A DNA stretch of 64,000 nt from Lyophyllum atratum. Lineage: Eukaryota > Basidiomycota > Agaricomycetes > Agaricales > Lyophyllaceae. This document shows, in pieces, positions 46,013 through 57,300 of the stretch (its first letter is position 1; each line of letters opens with the position of its first letter). The stretch covers positions 124,001 to 188,000 of the forward strand of contig JACGCN010000060.1 of assembly GCA_014905825.1 (NCBI GenBank), given 5' to 3'. The position numbers were made by a program, and so were the translations under genes. The notes below the pieces were generated by a model. It was not told the origin of the DNA and made no database searches. It worked only from the letters and a program-made list of their open reading frames with translations.

Positions 46013-48802
46013 ATGCCATCGGCGGCAAAGCTCATCAGACTTGTGGGCAAGGAAAAGAGGACGGCCTATGGCGATTTTCGTGCCAAACATCAAGGCAAAA
46101 AGACTCAAGTCCCATGGGTCGACGTGAGCGACGACGACGATAGGCCGAGGAAAACTCCCCTTAAGGTCGTGGCTAACGGTCATCAGCCTCACCAGGATGG
46201 CCAGCACCCTCGCAAGAACAAAAAGGCTCGCCACTCTTTGGGAGTGGCAGATGCGCCGAACACCCCTCGGCCCAGTAGTTCTAGTAGCGCTGCGGCTCTC
46301 CAGGAACAGCGGAAGCAACTCCCCATTGCGAAAGGTGCGTTGCGTGCTTCATTCTGCCAAAATTTTGCGCTTATATATTGCGCTATCCCTAGGACGAGAT
46401 GCTTTGATACAGGAGATTCAGAACAACGATGTTACGGTTCTCCTGGGCGAGACAGGGTCCGGAAAAACTACTCGTAATTCCAAACTCACACTTGCTCTCG
46501 TGCCGTACTGAATTTTATGCGCCAGAGGTGCCACAATATATTCTCGAGTCCGGCCTTGCAGGCAAAGGCAGGATCGCGGTCACCCAGCCGCGCAAGGTTG
46601 CTGCCACATCTCTTGCCGGGCGTGTCGCGGCAGAGAAGAATGCAACTGTTGGAAAACTGGTCGGGTACTCGGTGCGGTTCGACGAACGTTCCAGCACAGA
46701 AACCCGCATCAAGTACATGACGGATGGCATGATCGTCCGTGAGCTCTTGTCGGATCCCTTGTTGAGCCAGTATAGCGTTGTCATTGTGGATGAGGCACAC
46801 GAACGGACACTCAGGACGGATTTACTCATCGCGAATCTCAAGACCATACAGAAGGAGAGGAACGGGGAAGGGAGTGGGAAAGGGAAAGGGAACGCGAACA
46901 AACTCAATCCCCTCAAGGTCGTGATCATGAGTGCCACTCTAGATGCGGAGAAGTTCAGCAAGTTCTTCCACAAGTACGTCTAACCCTTACCGGCTCATCC
47001 TCAATGTACCTTACCAAACCAACAGCGCAAAAATCTTATACGTTAAAGGGAGACAACACCCTGTCAAGATATACTATTCATCGGAAGGTCAAACGGACTA
47101 TGTAGATTCTGCTATGCGGACGTTTTTCCAAATACATACGGATCAGCCTCCAGGAGATGTCCTAATATTTCTACCCGGTCCGTAACGGTCGCTATGTCCT
47201 CCCATAAACTTCCGCGCTAACGCCTCGAACTAGGCCAAGAAGACATCGAAAGTCTAGAGAAGTCCATCAAACTTTTCGCCAATCAGCTCCCCAAAGACGA
47301 GATGGAGGTCCTGTGCTTTCTATATAGCAGTCAGATCAAGCTGTCCTGATCTTTTGTTATCGAACTTCCAGGTTGTCACATGCCCAATGTACGCTGCTCA
47401 AGCTCCGGGCCAGAACGCCAAGGTCTTTGCGGCGACCCCGCCCAACACCAGAAAATGTATACTATCGACAAATATTGCGGAGACATCTATAACAATACCC
47501 GGAGTGAAATATGTAATTGATACGGGGATGTGCAAGGAAAAGCGATACCTAGCTAGAGATACAGGCGGAGGTGAGCAAAAATTACCTTTGCAACACGAAA
47601 ATGGTTAACAACGGTTACTGGTAGGCTTCGATACACTATTGACGAGGGCTATCACCAAATCATCCGCGATGCAACGGGCGGGTCGTGCAGGGCGCGAGGT
47701 ACTTTGAAACGTGTCATGGTCTGCACATCTACTGACAAACACTCTCAGGGAATGGGTGTCTGCTTCAGACTTTACACAGAAGATTCTTTCAATAGAATGG
47801 AACTGGCCCCGGAACCGGAGATTATGCGTTGCAGTCTGACATCGAGCATCCTGCAATTGAAATGCCTCAACCAAGATCTTGAAGAGCTCGACCTGATGGA
47901 TATGCCGGAGGTTGAATCGAGTAAGTTTTTCTACCTCAGAGCGTCGAATGTTGAATAAACGTCACTTCCCTGTGCAGTTACCTCTGCCCTTAAAACGCTA
48001 TGGTTGCTTGACGCAATTAATCCTAACAAGGAACTGACGGAGCTTGGCCGTCAGATGGCCTTCTTCCCTCTCGAACCCGTCCACGCACGATCTGTCATCG
48101 CATCCAAGGAAAATGGCTGCACGCGCGAGGTGCTGGATATCATCTCCATACTTTCCGCCTCCTCAAAGCTTTTCGTGGACATTACGGAGCAGCGTGAGAC
48201 TGCCGCTGAAGCCAGAAGGATGTTTCGACACCCTTCAGGTGACCATCTCACCATCCTCAATGCTGCACGTGCCTACGAGGAGATTGCAGCGGGGAGCGGG
48301 GGCAAAGCTGCCCGACGGGAGTGGTGTCGAAAGCACTTTCTCAACGAGCGGACATTGCTTGAGGCTGCTGAGATCAGGAATCAGCTGAGGCAGACGTGTG
48401 TGCGCCTTGGCATTGACTGGAAGGTAACGTGTGGAGACAAGGAAGAGCCCGTTGTGCAGAGTTTGGCATATGGGCTCGCTCAGAACTCGGCGTTCCTCCA
48501 ACCGGATGGTTCCTATAAACAGACTATGGGCCAATCGGTGAGTTTTTGTCTTGGGTATTTTCTGGCCTCATGCTCATCGAGATTTAGGTCATAAAGATCC
48601 ATCCCGGTTCGGTCCTGTGCGAGAAGAAAGTCCCGGCTATCATCTATGACGAACTTGTACGTGACGACGTTATGTCACCCCCTCCCTCTGCAGCTCAAAA
48701 ATGTTCTAGATTTTCACGAACCAGATATTTGCCCGTGGGGTATCATCTGTGCCAAAGAGTGTCTTCGCAGCAATCGGCGCTCTCAACCGCAGAATAGCAT
48801 AA
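46013..48802 (+). CDS. DHR2: DEAH-box RNA helicase, Dhr2/DHX33 type
   Basis: Nucleolar DEAH helicase of 18S rRNA maturation (yeast Dhr2; human DHX33). Start ATG 46013, then a basic N terminus. Helicase motifs in order: I GETGSGKTTQVPQY (intron splits TT|Q), Ia TQPRKVAATSLAGRV, Ib YMTDGMIVREL, II DEAH in VIVDEAHERTL, III MSATLDAEKF, IV VLIFLPGQEDIE, V STNIAETSITIPGVKYVIDT, VI QRAGRAGRE. After these come the winged-helix and ratchet domains (LWLLDAINPNKELTELGRQM, FFPLEPVHARSVIASKENGC) and the OB-fold (GQSVIKIHPGSVLCEKKVPA). Final exon: IFTNQIFARGVSSVPKSVFA, AIGALNRRIA, stop at 48800-48802. Length (about 720 residues) fits Dhr2. It lies between the two GH18 paralogues. Confidence 0.88.
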
Positions 48803-50130
48803 TCAGCGCACCTAACTTATTTAAGCATAGTGATATTATTGTTCTTTGGCTGTCTGCTATTCCTATAATGGGTACGGGCTAATCTTCATGAACAGAGGAA
48901 GCTGGGTTTGACTTGATGCTATACTTCGCTCGTATCCACACTAAGATACCTGCCACTCTGTATATCAATTCCTGAGATAACATTGTTCAATAACTTAGAG
49001 GAAGTAGTATCTAGTAGTATCCTTCAGACCGTCTCTAGGTACCCGCCGGCTTTCTTAGCGGGTAATAGCATAGAACGCTGCTCGTGCGCATCGCGGATGC
49101 GTGGAAAGGGACTGGTGTAACTTGAGGAATGCGGGGATCGTGAGCACGCGACGGCTTCGAAGTGCCACGCGTCTAGTGGACTCCAGGCACTAAGCACCCA
49201 CTTCAGCAGCATCAAGTGACACGCTTGAACTATGTCATCACTGAACAAGCAAAGTCAAAGTGTGGCGTTCTCCTGTCCTCGAGAAGTCCCACGCCTTCTT
49301 TTTTTTCCTTTTTTTTTTTTTTGAGTTCCGCATTTTTTTCTTTCACCAAAAAAAAGAAGGTTTTCTTGGAGTATGTAGAAATGACGCGCCTTTTGTTCCG
49401 TTATCTCCCCCAATTTGAAAATGCTCCGAAGCTTTTCCCAAATTCTGGTAGGGGACGGACCTTCGGCAAAGGCATTTCCTATGCCGTGGGAGAAGGCTGC
49501 GTCATACCGTGACTAGGTTCAAACTGCGGCCACAAACCTCGTTCCGCCTCCTCATGTTCCGCCGCCGCTGACCCCGCTCGTCCCTGCCTCGCGGGTACCG
49601 AAAATTCTTGTTGATCATTCCAATATCAATATTGCTATCGCAGATACACTAACAGGACATTTTTAGCTCCGCAGTCTCCCCTTTTTCCGTGGGCGAAGGC
49701 AGTAGGTCAACCTGAATGACAACGTTATGGTATCTCGAGAAAGAGGTTCAATGGCTTCGCCAATAATGCCAACATACACTCGGTGCTTGGCCTGTGTACA
49801 CATCTTCGTGGCTGTCCCACTTGCCCTTGACGTGTCAACGTCGTTCAATCCTCTGCTAGATTGCGCCACTCAATCATCCATCGCTGCTATTGTTCTGACA
49901 CTGGGAACCGAACCAGACTCTCGCGCCCCTCGACGTCATGGTATCGCCTTCCCTTCGAATCATCTTTTTTTTGCTTATCAATGGGGACTGCGGATGTCCT
50001 TTTTTCTTGCTCATTTTCCTCCGTTATTTGTTTTTTTTCCTCCTCTTCACGATCGCCATACCGTGGCCTCTAGCTTTACCCGCTGTGGGTAACAGCTATG
50101 CCCCACTCATACTCTGGGGTTCACGCGCGG
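48803..50130. other. 1.3 kb without a supported gene
   Basis: Between the helicase and GH18 paralogue 2. It contains homopolymer T and A runs forming an inverted repeat (listed separately) and pyrimidine-rich tracts around 50020-50050. No coding or RNA gene recognised. Confidence 0.4.
49294..49360. repeat. inverted repeat, 13-bp perfect arms
   Basis: CCTTCTTTTTTTT at 49294-49306 and AAAAAAAAGAAGG at 49348-49360, separated by 41 nt that include another long T run. It could form a hairpin or mark the end of a lost short element; chance in a T-rich tract is also possible. Confidence 0.6.
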
Positions 50131-50137
50131 TATAAAG
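50131..50137 (+). promoter_or_regulatory. TATA box of the second GH18 gene
   Basis: TATAAAG 95 bp before ATG 50226, the same spacing class as paralogue 1. Confidence 0.45.
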
Positions 50138-50225
50138 TCAAGGGTATCGTTTCGCGATGTCCCTAGTTCTCTCCGCCACTTCATTCTCACCCAACCACGC
50201 GCCGCACTTCATTCCCACTATCAAA

Positions 50226-51807
50226 ATGGTCTTTCTTCGTTTGACGCACGCATTCGCTGCCATTGCTGGCCTGTCTGGCCTCGGCGCGGTCCTCTCAGCC
50301 CCTCTGGAAGCTTCTCAAGCCAGCTCGAATACGACTGTCGATCTCTTTTCGCGCGGAGCACCCTCAGGCCCCCATTTCGTCATATATGGCGACAAGTACG
50401 TTTCTGGTGTTACTGGGCCACCCCCCGCCTCGCAGATCAAGGTGAGATACAGCCTTTCATCAACCCAACCACTAATACTCACTTCTATGTTCAAGGGATT
50501 CAACGTCTTGTAGGGTTTTCTATTTCTATAGCGCTTTTCTTTTATACTCACGCGTGAACAGTGCACTCTCCTTCTTGCTTACGGAAGGGCCTGCTGACAA
50601 GGTATGTGTCCAGTCATCTAGCGTAGAAAGTATCTTCTGACGGTGCCCATTGATAGGCTACGGAATGGACCCAGCTGTCTGCTTCCAAGCGGACTGCTAT
50701 CAAGAAGGAATACGCAGCGGCTGGAATCAAGCTCATCGTTTCTGCCTTCGGTGCCACCGATGCACCCACGACCAAAGGCGCCGATCCTATCGCCACGGCC
50801 GACAAGATGGCTGCTTGGGTCAAGCAATATGATTTGGACGGTATCGATGTCGATTACGAGGTTCGTAACGTGCCCTTCCTTTGACGACTCATCGTCTGAC
50901 CCTTCCTTTGTCAGGATTTCGATGCTATGTCTGGTGGAAAGGCTGAGGTATGTCTCCTAATTCGCAAGAAACCTTCCACATCGCACTCACGTCATGCAAC
51001 AGGACTGGATTTCATCCTTCACGAAGCAACTTCGTTCCCACCTGCCTCAAGGGCAATATCTCCTTACTCATGCTCGTAAGTTCATCACCATGCTCCTATC
51101 ACGGTATCATCTGACGATCAATCGTAGCTGTGGCCCCTTGGTAATGATACTCATCTAATCCTCGGTTGGCGCCCCCACTCATCTATTTTAGGTTTGCACC
51201 CGGGAAATATGACAACGGGGCCTACCTGAAAGTTCACAAGAACGTCGGGGACCTTATTGATTGGTACAATGTTCAGGTAATTGCATTCTTTTATACGACG
51301 ACTTGATATGATGCTGATAGATCCTTTCCCATAGTTCTATAACCGTAAGCACTCGTTTGTCATCCTAAGGCGACTAGTATCTTAACATCTTTCTCTCAGA
51401 GGGCGCCAATGAATACACCACCTGCGATGGCTTGCTCACCGCATCTTCTGACACATGGCCAAAGACTGCTGTCTTCCAGATTGCGGGCAGCGGCGTACCC
51501 TTGTCGAAGATTGTCATCGGCAAGCCTGCCGACGGAAGTGAAGCGAGCGATGGCACTATGTCGACTTCCCAGCTTGCACAGTGCGTCCAGCAAGCGAAGG
51601 GTAAAGGATGGAGTAAGTGATTCTCCACTCGCTGCCAAGGTCCTGGCTGACTTCAGTGCTCCCACAGATGCTGGTGTCATGGTTTGGGAGGTATGGCTGC
51701 CACGTTTTTGCTGTCATTTACATTGCTGATCTCTGAATTTTATACAGTTCCCAACGGCAGGATCTTCTTGGATCAAGAGTGTCCGCGGATCAGCGTTCCC
51801 AGTTTAA
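50226..51807 (+). CDS. GH18 chitinase/endo-glucosaminidase-like secreted enzyme, paralogue 2
   Basis: Close relative of the gene at 44107-45634, with matching intron positions. Signal peptide MVFLRLTHAFAAIAGLSGLG then AVLSAPLEAS. Barrel start PHFVIYGDKYVSGVTGPPPA; catalytic motif YDLDGIDVDYE then DFDAMSGGKAE; further blocks WISSFTKQLRSHLPQGQYLL, THAPVAPWFAPGKYDNGAYL, DLIDWYNVQFYN, TWPKTAVFQIAGSGVPLSKI, AGVMVWEFPTAGSSWIKSV. Stop TAA 51805-51807. The intron equivalent to the GC-AG one of paralogue 1 has a normal GT donor here (GTCTT|GTAGGG), which supports the reading of paralogue 1. Like its sister it lacks a visible chitin-binding module or GPI signal, so a soluble secreted enzyme is expected. 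Confidence 0.86.
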
Positions 51808-52095
51808 AGTACTTAAGTAGAATGTAAGAGTTGTAGTTAAGATTGTCTACGTCGACAGCAGTCGTAGGTGAAGAATCTAAAAGTATAGGGTGCAAGCAAT
51901 ATCTAGATGTGCTGGTCCACAATTAATCAATGTTAGTTATCCAATACAACAACGAGTGAATAAGCAAGCATATTGAAAGAAAAGTTCTTGTTCGTAAATC
52001 ATACAGAGGGAGGAGGAAGGTAAGCAGAAGAGTCCGAGTATCCAACATAGTGTTTGGGTCCATCATCCATGTGCCGAAGCGTCATCATCCCTTCC

Positions 52096-53308
52096 TTAGA
52101 TGGAGACGAGGTACAGTTTCTGTTGAAGTGAGTAAGAAGATGTCTTCCCTGAAAGGGAAACAGATCTCACTACAGCTGAAGCCGGGTTGTCGTTGTTTTC
52201 GTTATATGCAGTCATATTGCCAACAAAAAAGAGCTTGTTCTGAAGAAGAGTCCGCTGTTCAGACAAACGTCAGGTAACAAGAGGCGTTTTGACTTGCCTC
52301 TTTGTCGTCATAGGCAATGACGGTGTCTGCCTTGGTCTCGTCCGCATTGATATAATGGGCTGTGAGCTCCCTGGTTCGGCGGTGGAGCGACCAAATGGCA
52401 GATTCTACCACCACGGTTTCGTTAAAGGTAGACACGACAGGGATCGAGCCAGCGGGGGCTACCCAGAGTGAAAAGTAAACTTGGAATACATCGTATATCA
52501 GATCAAATGGGCTTACTCTGTTGAACGTTCGTAAACGCGATCGTACTGGGGTCAAATACAAACGGTGAGTAATACGGGTGACGGGTCCAAAAAAGCAACA
52601 ATCACTTCTTGCTGGTAAGGTCCAGGGCGTTGATCAAGGTAGTACCGGAAGCTCCAACATAGTATGGCTCTGTGAAGAGGGGATTCTAGAAAATATATGA
52701 TGGATGTCAATCTTCAGGCAAGGGTATCGTGAAATTACTGACAGTGGCCAGGATGTCAAAGACTCTCCTCCCATGGGCGGGTGCGGTGAAACTGACATGC
52801 AGGTCTTGGTCGATGTCAAGCAAATTCAGGCCACCACTGCGAATTGGTGATGTTATCGATACCACGCTGCAAAGACAAAGAAGATAGGTTTGACTGACAT
52901 CGTACATGAGCTGTTCGTATTCTTGACAATGCCGAGAGCAGTGCCGTTTTCCTTGCGAACCTCAAGACGCCCGGAGTACCTGATAAGCCACATTTAAGCA
53001 TAGCCATAAGCTTTGAGCTTCTTGACGGTCTTACGGTATTGGTGGCAAGGGAGAAGACATCGTGCGCTTCGCAACTGAAGTAGAAAGATGAGCATCTCGA
53101 AAGGATGTGCCACAGTAGACATACCCGAAGCTGGAGTTGCCCGCTTGACTTGTCTCCTACCCGGCACATTACGACCGAACTTCGGGGCCAAGGGGGGGAG
53201 CCCCCGTGCCATGCGCTGCCCATTGGTTTCCTGGACGCGATCACAAGCCGCAGAAGTCGCGAAGGCAGCGAGGAGGGTGGCGATGACGGAGGTCTTTGTG
53301 AACAACAT
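52096..53308 (-). CDS. small secreted basidiomycete protein of unknown function
   Basis: Start ATG 53308: MLFTKTSVIATLLAAFATSA is a clear signal peptide; a basic pro-like region follows (GRNVPGRRQVKRATPAS). The mature part reads YSGRLEVRKENGTALGIVKN, LNLLDIDQDLHVSFTAPAHG, RRVFDILAT, NPLFTEPYYVGASGTTLINA, IAFTNVQQ, PAGSIPVVSTFNETVVVESA, ELTAHYINADETKADTVIAY. This matches a family of secreted agaricomycete proteins known only as hypothetical. The end requires a GC-AG intron (52240-52297, GAG|GCAAGT) giving NKLFFVGNMTAYNENNDNPA, then a GT-AG intron 52120-52170 and KLYLVSI, stop at 52096. Without it the frame stops at 52259. One internal junction near 52860-52900 could not be settled. No catalytic motif recognised. 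Confidence 0.66.
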
Positions 53309-54386
53309 CGAGGACAAGAAGTTGAAAAAGGCCTCCGAGGGGAAGATTAAAAGACCAAAGAGCAACAGCTAAGAAAGATCAGGTCATTGTTAGAATATAA
53401 GGCGACCCAGCGCCGTAAACGCGCCGCTTGGCCATCCACGTTGTAGGGGTGAGGTATCAAGGAATCCTATATTTAGCACGTGGAGATCCCAATCGTTTAT
53501 CGGTGCTCGGGCCCCCCTGGGTGTTCAATGTCATTATCGATGGGCGTCGAGTATTGCTTCGACAGTCCCGTCATCTCGCACTCAAGGCCGATTTTGAGGG
53601 CTCTTGTGAGTCCTCAACGGTGAGGAAGTAGCGCCTGAACTCTCTGCGGCCCCCCTTCACCGGTCGCCGCGTTTCTTTTTAGAGTTTCGCCGCAGTGGAT
53701 AGAAGGCAATGTGTTCTCAGGGTTTGCAGGAACAGGAACGACGGCACGGATGCCTTGGCGGGCCTTCCAGGCTCGGGGAAACATCTGGAAACATCAACAT
53801 AAGGGAGGAGTTGACGTGATGATGATGATGGTTTGCAATATAAGAATGGCACTGATACGTTTGAAAGGATGACTGGAAGTCTGGAACCGAATCAAACAAG
53901 GGCCATGAAGTGAAGGGATATGCGTACGAAATATCTCCGGCGCTCAACGGCGCCACACATCAAATATATGGGAGAAAAAGCTAGTCTCCTGTAGCTGATA
54001 TATAAGAAAAAGCACTTGAGTGAACGACTCCTGGCCATCACCCGATTCAGCCAAATACATGTTCATGCCTAAGCTGACAAGTCATGTTCTACTATCTGTT
54101 TTCAGCTTGATAATACTCAGTCCTGTATATGGGACGTTATTATGCAGAATGCGAAAAGTATGGACAGCGGGGCTATTCAAATACGAAAAGGAGTTGCGGT
54201 TGTCACGGCTAAAAGTACATATGGCAATGATGCAGAGTCATGGTAGACAGTGTCGATCCGAAAACGAAAATATGTAGCGAAATAAAATAAATGCAATAAT
54301 ACTAAAAGTTCAGAGAGCGTACGTGAGGGACAGTGGGTAAATGCAAGGAACAGATTGTTGGAGTGAAGGAATGAAGGCAAAGGACC
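53309..54386. other. 1.1 kb intergenic, no supported gene
   Basis: Between the secreted-protein promoter and the 3' end of the large kinase gene. Only short frames. A (GATGAT)-type run at 53815-53832 gives a spurious polyhistidine frame on the minus strand. Confidence 0.4.
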
Positions 54387-57300
54387 TCACTGCAAAGTGC
54401 AGCCTGGAGATTTTTCACGTTTCTTGGGTCGATGTGTGTCCATTGGCAGGGAGCCTGGAATGTGGCCGTGGCTGCTGATTACATCTTGCTCTGTAGCCGC
54501 TTCTGACCTAGCGGTTGTCTTTGACGACCTAAGGCCCTCGGATTTCCCTGACTGAGCCCCAGCGGTGTCGCGCGTTCCTGAATCAGGCGCGCTCGAACTG
54601 ACTACGGACTTCTTGTCATGGCGGCTAGAAAAGCTCTCAGCAGCAGTTGCAGCGCTTCGGAGGCTATTCAGGTCCGTGCTATTGCTTGTGTGGGAATGTG
54701 GCCGATCTTTGGTGGGCCTGGTCGTGACCTGTTTTTTACGGAGGACCTTATCTTCCTTAGGCTTTGTTATGAGCTGTGTTGAGGAGGAAGCGGCAGGTGG
54801 ATTGGGTTCGGGTGACAGACTAGAACGAGATCGCTTGAAGGCACCCATGAATTTGTAGGCGGTAGGGGGATGGATAAGATTTGGGGGTATAGGCGTCGGC
54901 GGCGATAGAGAAGGAGCGTCGAGACTTGTTCTTGGGGAATGAGCAACGTAAGGAACATCAGAGGCAGGACTCGCGGCCAATGCTCGCAGACCCTCGGCAG
55001 GATTGGAATATATGCTAGTAGGATTGCCTTTCTCGGCATACTTCGCGTACAACAAAAGTTGAGAGCGGAGGTCGCAGGTTGGAGGTGCGTTGACAGCGCA
55101 CTTCGAATGGGCGATGAGACTGCACTGTGCGCATAACACAGCACTCTTCTTGACATTCAGAAGGCATACACGGCAGACCATGGCTAATTATCGTCGTCAG
55201 TCATCATTAAAGTGTGCATGCTCGAGAGACAACAAACGTTTGCTGAATGTTGTTTTTACAAACGAGTGTTCTCGCGGAGAGATATCGTTGTCGGCCAGGG
55301 GGCGAATAGGCACTTCTGGGGTAGGATGTCCGAAAGGCGATGATTTGCCTATTTCATCCACGCGTGCAGAACTCTCGGATATTGGGGAGTCGGCCATATC
55401 CATCTGCGAGAGGTATCGCACGAACTCGGACTTCTGCAGGTCAGTGCTGACGCGACGGAGGAAAGGAATGCTGTCTTGCGGTCGTAGTTCCTAGATACAG
55501 TTGAGAGGTTTATACGACGGAAAGAGTAAGGAATGAAACATACCTTATGGATACCCCAGTTTTGTTTAAGCCATGGATGCTCGCAAAGCCTCTCTGCACT
55601 CGGTCGCATCTTAGGATCTTTGTGGAAGCATCGTGCCAGGAAGTCCTGCAGGAGTGGAGAGCATGACTCTGGAAGAGGAGGCATATCGTCTTCAACGATA
55701 CGAAACATGACTAGAACATCCAGAGATAGTTCAACTTAGGCTTCAACTTGAAATGGAAAGAGGACATACCCGACATGCTGTTTTGAATCTCGGCATAAGG
55801 GGGCCGACCTGTCAGCAGCTCGATAACCGTGCATGCCAATGACCAGATGTCCGATTTCGTCGAGGCGCCTTTCAGTTCGATAACCTCAGGGGCCATCCAG
55901 TTCGGGGTCCCTGCCACGTCTTTTTCACGCTCGACTGCACGAAGGTTAAGTGACACTCCAAAATCGGACAGTTTCACGTTCCCGTTCTTAGTGGTGAGAA
56001 TATTGGCTGCCTTGAGGTCGCAATGGACGACATCGCTCTGGTGCAAATAATGTAAACCTTCGAGAATCTTGACGACATAACTAGCGACGAGACGTTCGTT
56101 GAGTTTCCCGAACGCCTTCAGAGTCTGACCGAGTGAACCGTTCTCGGCGTATCTGTATCGCAGTTAGTGAGTGATGGTATCAATATGGAGGATTAGGGGT
56201 AATGACTCAAGAACAATGCTGAGTGTGTCAGCATCCCTAGCCATGCCTTCATATTTGACGATGCTGGGGTGGGATAGACTCTTCACTAAGTCGACCTCCC
56301 TCATCAACGTGGTAACCTCGTCTTCTTTCAAGCCCTCAAGCCGAATGCGTTTTACTGCCACCATCTGACCCGTGTTAAGATTGAGTGCCCGGTAAACAGA
56401 CCCAAACTGGCCTCGGCCAATACAGTTCCCCAATTGCTAATGGAGCGGCCCTTCATCAGTATATTGTAACAGTATGGAAGAACGTCGATGGAACTTACGA
56501 AGTGCGTAGGAGGCTTCCCATCTTCTCGCAAGACCAGGGTCTTACGAACCGCGCTACCATCCAATGAGTCACGCGAGAGAAGGTCACTCGCGCTCGCGTT
56601 GGCGGATCCTGCACCCAGATTTACCATGCTTTCAAACCTGGATCTGATCGGCTTGGCTCCCAGTTCGTCATGGGAGATGGGACGGGGGCGAACTCGGGCA
56701 CTTGAGTCATTGATATCACTCTGAAAACGACCCCGAAGGACGCGTGGTCGTTCATCGACGCTGGAAGGGCCGCTGACAGGGGATGGGGTTCCACGTTCCC
56801 CCGACACTGCTCGCGGGAACGGTATACGGGGGTCGCCATCGGATTCAGGGGACTCTTCATTGCGTGACAGATAGACACCATTTCTCTGGGCCCCTCCTGG
56901 TTTGGTGCTGTGCCGCCGAAGCATTATCTTTCCGCCCGGACTAGGCGGAAGACTATCTGGGCTGTCATCACGGCCAAGCCTCGACTCTTTGGGCATAAGA
57001 ATCGGGGCATCGACACTCTGTCTAGCCCAATGGGTCGGACGTCTGGGGAACTGGGGTAAGGCTTCAAGGCTCTCATTGCGTCTTGTCGCGCCGACGATGG
57101 CAAGCTTTCGGGGAGGTGAACTGGAGATGGGAGTAGAGCTTTTTGGACCGCCGCCATGATCAGGACTAGGCGATTTAGGGGCGATGGCGCGAGTTGGGCT
57201 GTGGGCCTCGAAAGCGTCCATGAAGTCATCGGGCCACTTGCCCTTGCGAAGATGAAGTGCGGGTGCCTTATCAAGTTTGGTAGCTGCTTTGGGATGCTCC

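Noticed and set aside
49895..49945. Possible tRNA fragment (GGGAACCGAACCAG)
   Set aside because: Only a 4-bp T-stem forms; no cloverleaf.
53717..53956. Minus-strand frame with HHHHH
   Set aside because: Comes from a GATGAT microsatellite; short and unsupported.
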